The notes below the pieces were generated by a model, which worked only from the letters and a program-made list of their open reading frames with translations, was not told the DNA's origin and searched no databases. Below are positions 42,998 to 52,271 of a DNA stretch of 58,791 bases, piece after piece (within the stretch, counting starts at the first letter, position 1; each line of letters starts with the position of its first letter). Source of the stretch: Mycobacterium nebraskense. GTDB lineage: Bacteria > Actinomycetota > Actinomycetes > Mycobacteriales > Mycobacteriaceae. The stretch lies in contig NZ_LQPH01000189.1 of assembly GCF_002102255.1 (NCBI RefSeq), positions 1 through 58,791 on the forward strand. The letters run 5' to 3'. Both the position numbers and the translations under genes were made by a program.

Positions 42998-44002
42998 TCA
43001 ACGTTGCAGAGATGATTTCCGCCAGGGTGGTATGCCTGTCTGGCCGTACAGTGCTCGCTGTAGGCGGCCGAGCGCCGGTGGCGGCGTCTCCGTGTGGTAC
43101 TCGCGATACACATTGAAGGCCACCATGACGTTGCCCATGAACTTGCTGTCGTCGTCGAGGCCCCTCATTCCCTCATCGAGGTATTCGTGGATTTCTTCGC
43201 CGGTCGCTCCTTCGGCGAGGCGCTTGTTGATCTCGCGGTACATCATCAGCGCCCATGAGGCACTAATTCGTGCGCGGTGTCTGTGGAACCAGAGTTCGCG
43301 GAATGCTCTGAGTTCAGGCGTGACGTCGACGTCGGTGAAGTAGGTGGAGGAGCCGGCGGGGATCTTCCAGGCCGAACGCCGCTTCGATCGTGTGGCCCAT
43401 TTGCGGCCTACCGCGTGGGCTGATCCGCGCACGGAGATGGCGCCGGTGCCGTGGTTGTGGGCGGCGAGAGTTGGCCACAGGTAGAGCTCCGCAGTGACAT
43501 GGCCGCCGGGCTCGAGGCGGATGGGGTTCGACAGGTCGAGCTTCAGATCCTTCGGATCGGTTTCTTTCTGAAGAAACTGCCAGGGCTGGAGTGTTGAGCG
43601 CCGTCGCCTTGGGGTCCAGCGATAGCGGCGCCGGACCTCGTAGGAGATGTTCTCGACCGAGACCGCTGTGCGGCCAACGTTGGTGACTCTTATTCGGCCA
43701 TACTCGATGCCGAACGAAGACATGCGGTCCATCCCGGATCGGGCGATGTCTGTGAAGGCGGGCCGTCCACGTGCCATTGTGCTCCACGTTTGTCGCCCGC
43801 CCTCATCGGCGTAGCAGAACACCAGCTGGACCTTGAGCCGCGCTCCGGAGAGCTTGTAGAGTGCGAGATTGGCCAGGAAACCGAGGAGCGCGACTGCTGC
43901 GCTGCAAATCGAGACGATGAGCGCGGCGACGGACGTGCCGCTACTGGGATCAAGCACAGAGTCCGAGCCTACGTCGCGGGAGGGTATTCGCCGTACAGCC
44001 AC
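42998..44002 (-). CDS. Membrane-anchored hypothetical protein
   Basis: A 334-residue protein with one N-terminal membrane helix (VAALIVSICSAAVALLGFLA), preceded by basic residues, and a large soluble domain rich in beta-strand patterns (YGRIRVTNVGRTAVSVENISYEV), which resembles an immunoglobulin-like fold. The C-terminal third is helical. No catalytic motif is seen. Lying between an Ntn hydrolase and HEPN-like proteins, it may be a membrane component of a defence system; that is inference. An in-frame GTG about 14 codons in would still keep the membrane helix. Confidence 0.6.
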   Translation of the reverse strand: MAVRRIPSRDVGSDSVLDPSSGTSVAALIVSICSAAVALLGFLANLALYKLSGARLKVQLVFCYADEGGRQTWSTMARGRPAFTDIARSGMDRMSSFGIEYGRIRVTNVGRTAVSVENISYEVRRRYRWTPRRRRSTLQPWQFLQKETDPKDLKLDLSNPIRLEPGGHVTAELYLWPTLAAHNHGTGAISVRGSAHAVGRKWATRSKRRSAWKIPAGSSTYFTDVDVTPELRAFRELWFHRHRARISASWALMMYREINKRLAEGATGEEIHEYLDEGMRGLDDDSKFMGNVMVAFNVYREYHTETPPPALGRLQRALYGQTGIPPWRKSSLQR

Positions 44003-44220
44003 GCTCGTCGCGTGCTCGCACCCATTCGTGTTGTTGGTCGGCGCGCACCGCGGCAGCCGCCTTCTCCGCTTCGTCCGCGTCGAGCGCCGCCTGCTGGGGC
44101 ACCAACATCCCCAACGTCTACTTCCATGCCGCAGCCGCGGCAGTCAGCAGCGCGATTAGACACGAGAACTTGGCCAGGAATGCCGGTCCGCGGCGGTGTG
44201 GAATTCGAGTCACCCGAACA

Positions 44221-46455
44221 CTATTCGGCACGGGAGCGGGAGTACGCATCGATCACGAAGGGGCTACGTAGGGCAGGCGCGCCGGTCACTCTGAAAACGG
44301 TGACTCCGAAAACGGTGCTGCGTAAGATGCGCAGGGGTGTAGCGTGATTCAAGGCTGCCGTTTTCCCGGAGGGTGAGGCGGGTTGGCTCAAGAAGAAGTC
44401 GTTGATGACACCGTTGCGTTGAATCCGGTCGTACCGAGCCAGGCTATCCTCGCGGTAGTCTTCCATGTGCGTCGGTATCGTCGCACCCATTAACAGTGCT
44501 TTCAACGCCTCATTGAGGCACCGGTACGCCAGCGTCTGCGCAAAAATCGATACCGATTGGCAACCGGCTTCTGAGACAGGCCCTCCGTGAATCGCACAGT
44601 TGCGCAACCGCTTCAGTCGACGCAGCTGGCGGTCGAACGTCTCGCCTTCTGCATCTAGGTGCCTGGACATCGAAGTCGGAGTTTCCAGTATGCTTTCGAG
44701 CTCTCCCAGTCCTCTCGCTAGCCTGTGGTCGGCGTCGGCATAGATCTTGTGCAGTTCGACGACATGGCCAGCCGCCGCGACGCGGTCGTATGCCGTGTGC
44801 GGTCCCATAGAACTCTCTATCGCGGAACGAATTTGGTTGATGCGCTGCCTCAGGGCAGCATCTGGCTTGATGTCATTCACGCACCACTTGATTGCGAGTA
44901 TTGAGAAGTTATTTATGAAATGAATTACACGACTGCGACTTTGGGCCTTCTTGAAGTAGTCAGACACGAAGTCGGACCAGTACGTCTTCCCACCGGTTGT
45001 CCAGGTGTTCATGTGCTCAATAGCGCGCACCGCGGCCATGACCGTAGCCTGAGGACCTTCGCGTACCGCCAGCGACAACGTCCTGTCCATCGCAATGACA
45101 TCCTCAAGATCATGGAGAGAGCCCGCATCAAGCGTCCGCTTGTTCGGCGCCATCTGCTCGACGTCGTAGCCGAAGCGATCGTGATCCGGGTAGTACATGT
45201 CCGGAATGTCTTCCTTTGGGCCCCAATCAAGGAGGGTAGAAGGACTTCTGCCGACAAAGAGAATCGCTCCGTTCATGGTCTGCCAAGAGCCCTTCTCGGT
45301 TCGGTTTGCCACCTTGAGCGCCTCAACGAGCGACCTGGCTCGGGATTCTGCTGCGTGGATCTCAATGTTAGGCAATACGACTCGCGCATACGCCTGGCGC
45401 CAGTCTGACTCCCAGGCCTGGTCGCCTTTGCGCAATGGGGCCGCCTCGGCTGGGGGGAGGTTGAGCAGCTCCACCGGCGAGACCTTGAAATTGCCAGCCG
45501 TTGACGGATCTCCGATCGCAGAAGTTAGAAATGCAGCGTTGTAGAACGTGACTTGGCCATGGCTAACCTCATTCTGCGGCAACGTCGCAGGTTCGAGTCG
45601 TAACCAGACGATGCAGTCGGCGCGTTCAGGCTCGCGAGTGAGAACGTTGCCACAAAGCTGCAATCGTCGCCAAAGCGGTTCCTTGCTTTTGTCTTTGGTG
45701 AGTGTCGGAGCATGCTGGACCCCAGCCTCCGTGTCGAGCTCCTCCTGGACCCTGTCGAAGGAGTTCCCAACGAGGCCGCGCAAGTCTGCGAATAGGCCGA
45801 ACGGCCCAAATACATCTAGGTTTCTGCGCTGGGCAATTGCGGCAAGCGTGTCCCGGCGGAATGCTATCTGGTCCACGGGACGCTTCACATTGTCAGCGGA
45901 CGTCCAAAGGTCGTGCCATGCAGCGAGAATAGCTCCATGGGAGGCTAATTCGACGCTGAGCTGTTCGAGGCCTAGACGGATAGCTTCGCGCACATTGACG
46001 TCGAGAGTAAAGTGAACTTCTACTTTTGTCGTAGGCGGATGGGGGATCAACTTCTCCAGGCGTGAAGTGACCGATTGAGCGATGCCATCAGAGACGTTGT
46101 GCGGTAGTAGCTTTCGTAGGAAGGTCGCGATGGGCGATGCTGGCGTTGCGGGAGGAGTCGACGTTATGAGCATTGGAAACAGTAGTTCGATCTGAGCCGT
46201 AATCGTCTCGACATGCCTGGTCAACTTTGGTCCCGTCTCTTTGACGCTGGCGCTGAAGTCAGCCATCACCTGTTTCCAGTCGGCATACTGCTGTGATACG
46301 AACTGACGGCTATCGGTTATCCAGTCGGTGAGGTCTGCCGATGCGGCCGGCAACGTCATGGTGGCACCCGTGCTTGTGATCGGTTTGTCGTACTGAAGCT
46401 GCAGATTGAGTTCGTCGACTAACAGGCGCTCATTCGTCATCTTAAAGTTCGCCAT
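44221..46455 (-). CDS. Large hypothetical protein with C-terminal HEPN-like motif
   Basis: A 744-residue protein with no signal or membrane segment. Most of it is unfamiliar alpha-rich sequence. Near the C-terminus LKRLRNCAIHGG contains R-N-x3-H, the R-x4-H active-site signature of HEPN ribonucleases of the ApeA-like type, set between helices as expected. The start is ATG with GAGGTG 6 bases upstream. Base composition is visibly more AT-rich than in the catabolic region, suggesting transfer. It follows a second HEPN-motif gene on the same strand, so the two may form one system. Confidence 0.6.
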   Translation of the reverse strand: MANFKMTNERLLVDELNLQLQYDKPITSTGATMTLPAASADLTDWITDSRQFVSQQYADWKQVMADFSASVKETGPKLTRHVETITAQIELLFPMLITSTPPATPASPIATFLRKLLPHNVSDGIAQSVTSRLEKLIPHPPTTKVEVHFTLDVNVREAIRLGLEQLSVELASHGAILAAWHDLWTSADNVKRPVDQIAFRRDTLAAIAQRRNLDVFGPFGLFADLRGLVGNSFDRVQEELDTEAGVQHAPTLTKDKSKEPLWRRLQLCGNVLTREPERADCIVWLRLEPATLPQNEVSHGQVTFYNAAFLTSAIGDPSTAGNFKVSPVELLNLPPAEAAPLRKGDQAWESDWRQAYARVVLPNIEIHAAESRARSLVEALKVANRTEKGSWQTMNGAILFVGRSPSTLLDWGPKEDIPDMYYPDHDRFGYDVEQMAPNKRTLDAGSLHDLEDVIAMDRTLSLAVREGPQATVMAAVRAIEHMNTWTTGGKTYWSDFVSDYFKKAQSRSRVIHFINNFSILAIKWCVNDIKPDAALRQRINQIRSAIESSMGPHTAYDRVAAAGHVVELHKIYADADHRLARGLGELESILETPTSMSRHLDAEGETFDRQLRRLKRLRNCAIHGGPVSEAGCQSVSIFAQTLAYRCLNEALKALLMGATIPTHMEDYREDSLARYDRIQRNGVINDFFLSQPASPSGKTAALNHATPLRILRSTVFGVTVFRVTGAPALRSPFVIDAYSRSRAE

Positions 46456-46520
46456 GATTCACACCTCATCGCCCAGGCAACGCGGACGGCCTTAGTTCGA
46501 GGTTGTCGCGGTCTGGTGCT

Positions 46521-47621
46521 TCAACCGTGCCAGCCCTCTTCTTGCCTTCGCCGATACTCGTCCTCGAGATAGCTGTCGATTTCGTATTGCTCGCGCGCGT
46601 CGATTTCTTCCTGCGTGGCCTCGAGAGTGATGTCACGAACATCGTCCATACCCTCAAGATCGAGTAAGTCGGCAGGTAGTGCCAAACGGCATACCCCGCA
46701 AGCAAATTGGCGGGCCTCGATAGTCACATCGACGAGGTGCCAGGCATCATGACCGATGTCGTCAGTTTCAGTGTACATCGTGCCCCGGTGTGTCACACCG
46801 TAGCCGAGCCATCCGTTGTATCCGCACGCTGGACATTCACGTCGCTCAGGATCGTAGTCTGGTGCGCTACTCATGGCCGGATCGTCGATCCCGGGGTCTC
46901 GGTCGGCGAGTTCTAGGAGTGCGTCGTCGCTGAAGCCCATCTGTGTTAGACGATCGAAGATGCGCCTGGCGGCGGCTTTAAGCTCTTCTAGCGCAAGCAT
47001 TCTAGCCTGCTGCACCTCTTTGAGTCTCTCGTCGACCTGAGCGAGCAAGTCTGCGCCCCAGAAGGTGGCTCGGTCGAGAGTGGCGTCATGGGCCGCGATG
47101 ACTCCGAGAATTTCCTCGTTCAACCGGGTCATGATCGTGAGCGCTTCATTGAACGCCGTGTTATCGACCTGACCGCTATGCAGCGCGAGATTTCTTACGG
47201 TGAGCACCTTTTGGTCCGCTTGAGGGTTGAAGTTCACTGAATGTGAGTGCTTCAAGATCAGCAAACAGTCCCCAACCAGTTTCGTCTTCGCTTCGTGCGC
47301 CGACATACCCGGCACCTGCACGCCCGAGTACATCAGGAGAGTCCTGGGATCCTTTTCAGCGATCAGCGTCGGTGAGATTAGTGTGAGTGCCGCCTTCGCC
47401 AACAGTTCAACGGAGGTGCCTATCGAGGCGGCTCGGTCGAGCTGATCGAGCGGTTCCTCAGCGGCGGCCAGCGCGCGTCGGGCGTGCATAGCCGCCACGG
47501 TGAACAAATGCTTCGGGAGATCCTCATGGGCTAGCCCGCGCCCGATGCCGGGCCATATCGTCCGTGTCGGCGACGGTGATGACGCTACTGGTGTTGACTG
47601 CGGTGCCGGTGGCGTCGTCAC
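46521..47621 (-). CDS. HEPN-like protein with C-terminal zinc ribbon
   Basis: A 366-residue protein. The N-terminal helical half contains VRNLALHSGQV, again R-N-x3-H, as in HEPN domains. The C-terminal half has ECPACGYNG and, about 40 residues later, FACGVCRL, four Cys that form a zinc ribbon, before an acidic tail. GTG at 47621 is chosen because it overlaps the stop of a small upstream frame by GTGA; a TTG six codons earlier is the alternative. Stop and next start (the 744-residue HEPN protein) are 65 bp apart. Confidence 0.6.
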   Translation of the reverse strand: MTTPPAPQSTPVASSPSPTRTIWPGIGRGLAHEDLPKHLFTVAAMHARRALAAAEEPLDQLDRAASIGTSVELLAKAALTLISPTLIAEKDPRTLLMYSGVQVPGMSAHEAKTKLVGDCLLILKHSHSVNFNPQADQKVLTVRNLALHSGQVDNTAFNEALTIMTRLNEEILGVIAAHDATLDRATFWGADLLAQVDERLKEVQQARMLALEELKAAARRIFDRLTQMGFSDDALLELADRDPGIDDPAMSSAPDYDPERRECPACGYNGWLGYGVTHRGTMYTETDDIGHDAWHLVDVTIEARQFACGVCRLALPADLLDLEGMDDVRDITLEATQEEIDAREQYEIDSYLEDEYRRRQEEGWHG

Positions 47622-47758
47622 TGTGCACCCCGAGACCAAGAAAGTCGCTCGTCGAGTAGCCCATTTACGCTCGTAGGTTCACCGCCGTGCTCGCGGACCG
47701 ACCAGCGCAACGCCTTCGACAGCCGGCGTTCCTCATCGATCGCGTCGAGATCATGCAT
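47618..47758 (-). CDS. Possible 46-residue leader protein of the HEPN operon
   Basis: A short frame beginning MHDLDAIDEERRLSKALRW whose TGA overlaps the GTG start of the HEPN-zinc ribbon gene. The charged, helical composition and the GTGA coupling favour a real small gene, possibly an antitoxin-like partner. No Shine-Dalgarno is visible. Not recognised. Confidence 0.35.
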   Translation of the reverse strand: MHDLDAIDEERRLSKALRWSVREHGGEPTSVNGLLDERLSWSRGAQ

Positions 47759-48511
47759 AGCCGCTAAGCCTAACGGTGTCAGCGTGTTGGGTGTCGGAAA
47801 TATTCGGGCGCACCGCGCGCCACTGAGGAAACCCAAAGTTTGATGCTCTGCATGAGCGGCCCTGACCGTGAGGCCGCGCCGAGCTGCGGCACGGTCGTGA
47901 AGAGCAACCACGACGGTTTCGTGCGTGCAGAGCAGGCATCGTCAGCGACTTCTACTGCGACGAGGCTGAACCGCCCGACTACTGCTGGGTCTGGATCGAG
48001 TGCAAAGGATGGGCCGGAGTCCCAGGGATTCGTCCGGCATACGCCTTCCCGGTGGTGTAGCACATCTGATCAGCGGGGCGAAATGCGCCGCGGCACACAG
48101 CTTGTCGGTACCCGCGCGCAGCCTCGAGCCGGTGATGACCAACATCGCCGAACTCGCGGCCTGCGGGGGTTTCCTGGAAGTCGCGGTGGCCGGCCAGATC
48201 AGTCACTGCGGCCAGCAATAGTTCAACGAGTCGGTGGCCTCTGCTCAAAACCGCTACCTGACTAGGAGATTCGCCTGGGACAAGCCACCGCGGGGCATCG
48301 ATCGCGGAATTGATGGCCGCGACCCTCAGCCACTGGGCGCTGTTGGCGTTCCACCCACCTGGAAGCCCCAGGGAAACCGCTTCCGCCGCTTGCGGTCGGC
48401 GGCGGCCGATCACGAACCGGGACCGCCGGGACATCATGCGGGTGCCGTTCTAGAACATCGCGGTGACCACCGCGAAAATAGTTTGCGCCGTCCCTCCTTT
48501 ACGGAGGATCA
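47759..48511. other. Gap with coding remnants
   Basis: About 750 bp without an intact gene. A plus-strand stretch around 47938-48060 reads IVSDFYCDEAEPPDYC and ends in a stop; it looks coding but has no start and is preceded by stops, so it is probably the tail of a decayed gene. The rest reads as non-coding. Confidence 0.4.
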
Positions 48512-49678
48512 TTGTCGACGTTCAGCCATGCGCAAGAGGGGATGGGGCTGTTGCCCACTGCCTACGGAGTCCGCGCCGGCGTCGTCTGGCCCAGCGATCT
48601 GGCCCTGCCGTCCAGGCCGCCAGCTCTCGTGTACCTGGACACATTCGCCTACATCAACCTGGCGAAAGTCGCGGTGGGGACCGCTCCACCCGGCTACAAG
48701 GACCTCTTCGCGGCCTGTCGGCAGGCGCTGGCCGACGGCCGCGCGATGTTCCCGCTGTCGTCGACGCACGTCCTGGAGATCTACAAAATCGCCAGCGTCG
48801 CGCAGCGCCGGGACGTCGTAGCGGTGATGGAGGAATTGTCCGAGTTCAACTTCCTCCTCGGACGCCCCCAGATCATGGAGCTCGAGTTCGAAGCCGCGCT
48901 CAACGATCTGCCGACCATGACGATCGCCCCGCAGGGCCACATCCCGCTTGTCGGAACGCACATGCTGCATGCATTCGGCAAGAAGGGCGGCATCGTCTTC
49001 GACGGAACCACCGCAGAGGAAGCATCGTGGTGGGCCGAAAAGATCTGTCACGACATGGGTATAGACACAGGCGCTGACCCAATGGCGAGCCTGAATCGGT
49101 GGGCGATGCGCCAGTTGGTCACCGGACCCGACGACCACGATGACCCCGCCCTGCTCCGGGCCGGATACAGCCTCGACGGCTGGCGCGACATGCTCAAGCA
49201 GCGGGCCAAGCGGGAGAACGACCTCGTCAGCAAGCTGGATGCGGATCCAGCGCTTCGGCAGACTAAGTTGCGCGACGTGATCAACGCCAACGAGCTGTAC
49301 GTCGAGCTCGGACACCTGGTCGACCGGGCCCAGACAGCCACGGGACTGGCGCTGTCCCAGATTCTCGAGATCCAGGATCCCCCGAAGTCTGAATGCCTCG
49401 CCAAGATAAGGAATTTCAACGACGGGATGCCCTCAACCCGCGTCGCCGCGTCGGTAAAGGAGCGATACCACAGCGATCGTCGCCACGCATGGACGACGAA
49501 CGACCTTCAGGACATCGACGCCCTCGCGATCGCGATGCCCTATTGCGATGCGGCCTTCATCGATAAGGCCGCCCGAAACCAGCTGGTGAGCAGCCGCGAG
49601 CTCAAGTTCTTCGAGACTTTCCTTCCTCGGCGCCCAGGGGATCTGATGGACTGGCTTGCCGGTCTGCCGACGCCGTAG
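48512..49678 (+). CDS. PIN-like domain protein
   Basis: A 388-residue protein. ALVYLDTFAYINLAK near residue 40 resembles the first acidic strand of PIN nucleases. STHVLEIYK supplies a second acidic residue, and a C-terminal DIDALAIAMPYCDAAFIDKAARNQL supplies the late Asp cluster before the last strand. The middle 200 residues are a helical insertion. It may be an RNA-cutting effector much larger than VapC toxins. TTG is chosen because GGAGG lies 4-5 bases upstream and no better start precedes the conserved part. It stands alone between two gaps. Confidence 0.6.
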   Translation: MSTFSHAQEGMGLLPTAYGVRAGVVWPSDLALPSRPPALVYLDTFAYINLAKVAVGTAPPGYKDLFAACRQALADGRAMFPLSSTHVLEIYKIASVAQRRDVVAVMEELSEFNFLLGRPQIMELEFEAALNDLPTMTIAPQGHIPLVGTHMLHAFGKKGGIVFDGTTAEEASWWAEKICHDMGIDTGADPMASLNRWAMRQLVTGPDDHDDPALLRAGYSLDGWRDMLKQRAKRENDLVSKLDADPALRQTKLRDVINANELYVELGHLVDRAQTATGLALSQILEIQDPPKSECLAKIRNFNDGMPSTRVAASVKERYHSDRRHAWTTNDLQDIDALAIAMPYCDAAFIDKAARNQLVSSRELKFFETFLPRRPGDLMDWLAGLPTP

Positions 49679-49741
49679 GCGGCTAGCACTCGCGCCAATG
49701 TGAGTAGAAAGCCGCTGTGCCGCTTGGCCTTCTAGCGTTTG

Positions 49742-49891
49742 ATGCCTGACCTATCCCACTCCGCGTCCACCCCGGACCCCTCGATACATCAGGCGCTGGC
49801 CGAGTCCAACAATCCTTGGCGTTCACCCGCGCAGTATCTTGAGGCGCTCCGCGCAGCCAATGCCCACGAAGATGCACGGGCCGACCGGTGA
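49742..49891 (+). CDS. Possible small protein (49 residues)
   Basis: An ATG-initiated frame reading MPDLSHSASTPDPSIHQALA and ending ARADR, with composition typical of coding sequence in this region. It lies 63 bp behind the PIN-like gene on the same strand, where a small antitoxin-like partner would be expected. No Shine-Dalgarno is evident. Confidence 0.35.
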   Translation: MPDLSHSASTPDPSIHQALAESNNPWRSPAQYLEALRAANAHEDARADR

Positions 49892-50103
49892 CAAGAATCA
49901 ACTGCGATGCTCCGGAGGGCCCGGTAGGCAGTCGATACGTCACTGTGACGCTTATGTACGGTCAATCCTGCTGTGTGGCATCATGTTTCGCGAAATTAGA
50001 TAGATATCCTATTGTTATTCGATCACGAGCTACCGCTTCCGGCATCGCCCATTCACTGCGGGGCTTGCAAGCAAACTCTCCCACTACCGAGCCGTTTTCA
50101 TTG

Positions 50104-51132
50104 CTAGGCAACATTGTTAGCGATCGCAATGCTGTCAACCACGCGGCCGGGAAGGTCGTTGCGGATTCTCCGGCCCTCGGCTGTGGAAAGAAAACTCGTG
50201 AGCAAATCGGGACGTTCCGGGGCGCCGAGTGGTACCGGTTCGAGGCGACGCCAGCCCCGAGCTGACACCGTTTTGACGGCAGTCAAGTAGGTGCGCTCAT
50301 TCATACGGCCAAGAGTGCGCGCTCGCATCAGCAGTGCTGCGAGGGACACCTGCCAGCACTGCTTGAGAGCGAACAGTCGTGGCCAATCGACGGTTGTTGG
50401 TAGTTGATCGCGAATCTCATTGGCGGGCATCAGAAAAGCCGCGGCGAACTGATGTGCCTGGGTCTCGACTTGCTTCATGCCCCAGATCTGTTCACCGTGC
50501 ATGACGAGGTGGCCAAGCTCGTGGGAGCCATCAAAACGGGATCGCGCCCGATCAGCCTTGTCGCTACCCAGCACCACCACCGGATGATCGGGAAAAGGCA
50601 GCGAAAATGCATCGACGTCGGCGCTGTCGAGCGGAAGCCGTGTGACGACGATGCCATGCGCTTCCAGAAGTCGCACCACGTCATCAATGGGACCGCGTGG
50701 CAGATCCCATGAAATGCGAACGCGGTGCGCGATGGCTTCAATGTCCTCGATCGGAGCATCTAGGGCCGTTACCCGAAGCTTGGGAACGTCGAGCGATGGA
50801 AATCTGCCGGCTGCTGCCGCGGCGGTGGCCAGATCATGCGCGACATGGGCGACAGCACGTGCCCGGCGACGATCCGTCACGTTGGTACGGCGTAGCGCCC
50901 TGAAAAAGCCTTCGTGTGTTTCGGCGAGAGGGCGAGCGAAGAATCCCACCGGCACGGCCAAGGCGGCACCCAGTGCACCAAGGGTTTCCGGGCTGGGCCG
51001 AGTTGCCCCACTCTCGAACTGGCTAATCGCCGCCGGGGACAAGCCGACCTTGGTAGCTAACTGGTTCTGACTGAGTCCGATCAGCTCGCGGCCGACGCGG
51101 AGCCGGATCGGTTCGAACGTCGATGCATCCAT
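50104..51132 (-). CDS. Single-chain XRE-ImmA regulator (HTH plus HExxH metallopeptidase)
   Basis: A 342-residue fusion. Residues about 10-65 are an XRE helix-turn-helix (LSQNQLATKVGLSPAAISQFESG). Residues about 150-240 are an ImmA/IrrE-type zinc peptidase with H204-E-L-G-H208 and a downstream Glu in QVETQAHQFAAAFLMP. It is divergent from the CBASS operon, with a repeated 10-bp site in front of both genes. Known CBASS regulators CapH (HTH) and CapP (metallopeptidase) are separate proteins; here both activities are on one chain, so self-cleavage could relieve repression of CBASS. That link is inference. Confidence 0.88.
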   Translation of the reverse strand: MDASTFEPIRLRVGRELIGLSQNQLATKVGLSPAAISQFESGATRPSPETLGALGAALAVPVGFFARPLAETHEGFFRALRRTNVTDRRRARAVAHVAHDLATAAAAAGRFPSLDVPKLRVTALDAPIEDIEAIAHRVRISWDLPRGPIDDVVRLLEAHGIVVTRLPLDSADVDAFSLPFPDHPVVVLGSDKADRARSRFDGSHELGHLVMHGEQIWGMKQVETQAHQFAAAFLMPANEIRDQLPTTVDWPRLFALKQCWQVSLAALLMRARTLGRMNERTYLTAVKTVSARGWRRLEPVPLGAPERPDLLTSFLSTAEGRRIRNDLPGRVVDSIAIANNVA

Positions 51133-51135
51133 TAG

Positions 51136-51264
51136 TCCTGCACTTCACTGCGTGAAGGCTACTGAGCCTCGCATGAGTACATCCTAGCTGCAGGTTCGTC
51201 GCGATTCGCGGATTCGCCCTCAGAACTCGATACAGAATAATATGTGCTAAAATTAAGTGCAGGA
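51136..51264. promoter_or_regulatory. Duplicated 10-bp operator in the XRE-ImmA/CBASS divergent promoter
   Basis: TCCTGCACTT at 51136-51145 lies directly before the regulator start. Its perfect complement AAGTGCAGGA at 51255-51264 lies just downstream of AT-rich -10 candidates (TAATAT 51238-51243; TAAAAT 51248-51253) of the patatin gene. Each promoter therefore has one copy, oriented identically relative to its own gene. Confidence 0.6.
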
Positions 51265-51291
51265 TATACCAAGCGCCCTGGGGAGGCAGCA

Positions 51292-52269
51292 TTGACGACA
51301 CCGATGCCTGACCCCCCGATGACCCCTGGCCGCTTCCAGATCCTGTCGCTGGATGGTGGAGGCCTGCGCGGCATGTACACGGCCGCGGTGCTGGCGCGCC
51401 TTGAAGAGGACCTCGGGATCCGCATCGTTGACCACTTCGATCTGATCGCCGGAACCTCCACGGGTGGCATCATCGCGCTGGGCTTGGGCCTGGGTATGAC
51501 ACCGCGCGACATCCTGGAGTTCTACGTCGCACATGGTCCACGGATCTTCCGGGACCGGACCCGGCTGCGGTCGCTGAGACGGATTTCGCGCACGAAATAC
51601 TCCGCCGCGCCGCTGCGCGCCGCCCTTGGAGAGGTTCTCGGCGATCGCCTGTTCGGGCACAGCACGAAGCGATTGCTCATCACTTCGTACGACATCGGTG
51701 TCGATGACGTCCATCTGTTCCGCACGCCACATTTGACAACGCTGGTCCGCGACTGGCGTGAGAAGGCCGTCGATGTCGCCATGGCCACCACGGCTGCCCC
51801 TACGTACTTCCCCGGCAAGGCGCTCGCCGGCGCGCGGCTGATCGACGGCGGTATCTGGGCGAATAACCCATCCATGGTGGCTCTCACTGAGGCCATTGGC
51901 CCGCTCGGCTTACCCCTTGAGGCTGTGCGCATCTTCAGCGTGGGCACGACGACCGACCTGCCCCACCGCAGCCGGCGGCTCGACCGAGGCGGACTCATCC
52001 CGTGGGCCCTCGACGCCGTCGATGTACTCATGCGTGCCCAAAGCGACTGCGCCACCAAGCAGATCCGCCACTTCCTGGGACAGGATCATGTACTGCGGGT
52101 CAACTCCACCGTGCCGACCGGGCTCGTCAAGCTCGATTCGGTCGACGCGGACGGCCTAATTGGCCGAGCCGGACACGAAAGCCGCCTCACATCACCGGAA
52201 TTCACCCGAACCTTCGCCGACCACGCAGCCCCCCAATACATCCCGTACCACTCCCCCAAGGAGAAATAA
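51292..52269 (+). CDS. capV: Patatin-like phospholipase, CBASS effector (CapV-like)
   Basis: A 325-residue patatin. The oxyanion loop is DGGGLRG (from residue 21), the nucleophile is Ser56 in GTSTGG, and the dyad Asp185 is in IDGGIWANNPS. Activated by a cyclic nucleotide, CapV-type enzymes degrade membrane phospholipids and kill the infected cell. TTG at 51292 is selected because GGGAGG lies 5 bases upstream; an ATG four codons in is the alternative, and the GTG at 51244 would start upstream of the operator. Only 2 bp separate it from the CD-NTase gene. Confidence 0.92.
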   Translation: MTTPMPDPPMTPGRFQILSLDGGGLRGMYTAAVLARLEEDLGIRIVDHFDLIAGTSTGGIIALGLGLGMTPRDILEFYVAHGPRIFRDRTRLRSLRRISRTKYSAAPLRAALGEVLGDRLFGHSTKRLLITSYDIGVDDVHLFRTPHLTTLVRDWREKAVDVAMATTAAPTYFPGKALAGARLIDGGIWANNPSMVALTEAIGPLGLPLEAVRIFSVGTTTDLPHRSRRLDRGGLIPWALDAVDVLMRAQSDCATKQIRHFLGQDHVLRVNSTVPTGLVKLDSVDADGLIGRAGHESRLTSPEFTRTFADHAAPQYIPYHSPKEK

Positions 52270-52271
52270 AC

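Noticed and set aside
43790..44347. A plus-strand protein opposite the membrane protein gene
   Set aside because: Arg/Pro-rich antisense translation overlapping two better minus-strand genes.
47619..47639. A lipoprotein start (TTG with V-S-G-C) for the HEPN-zinc ribbon gene
   Set aside because: There is no hydrophobic h-region before the Cys; the GTG at 47621 is better supported by the GTGA overlap.
49888..50265. A 125-residue plus-strand protein with a GTG overlapping a small frame's stop
   Set aside because: The second half is antisense to the XRE-ImmA gene and the composition does not look coding.
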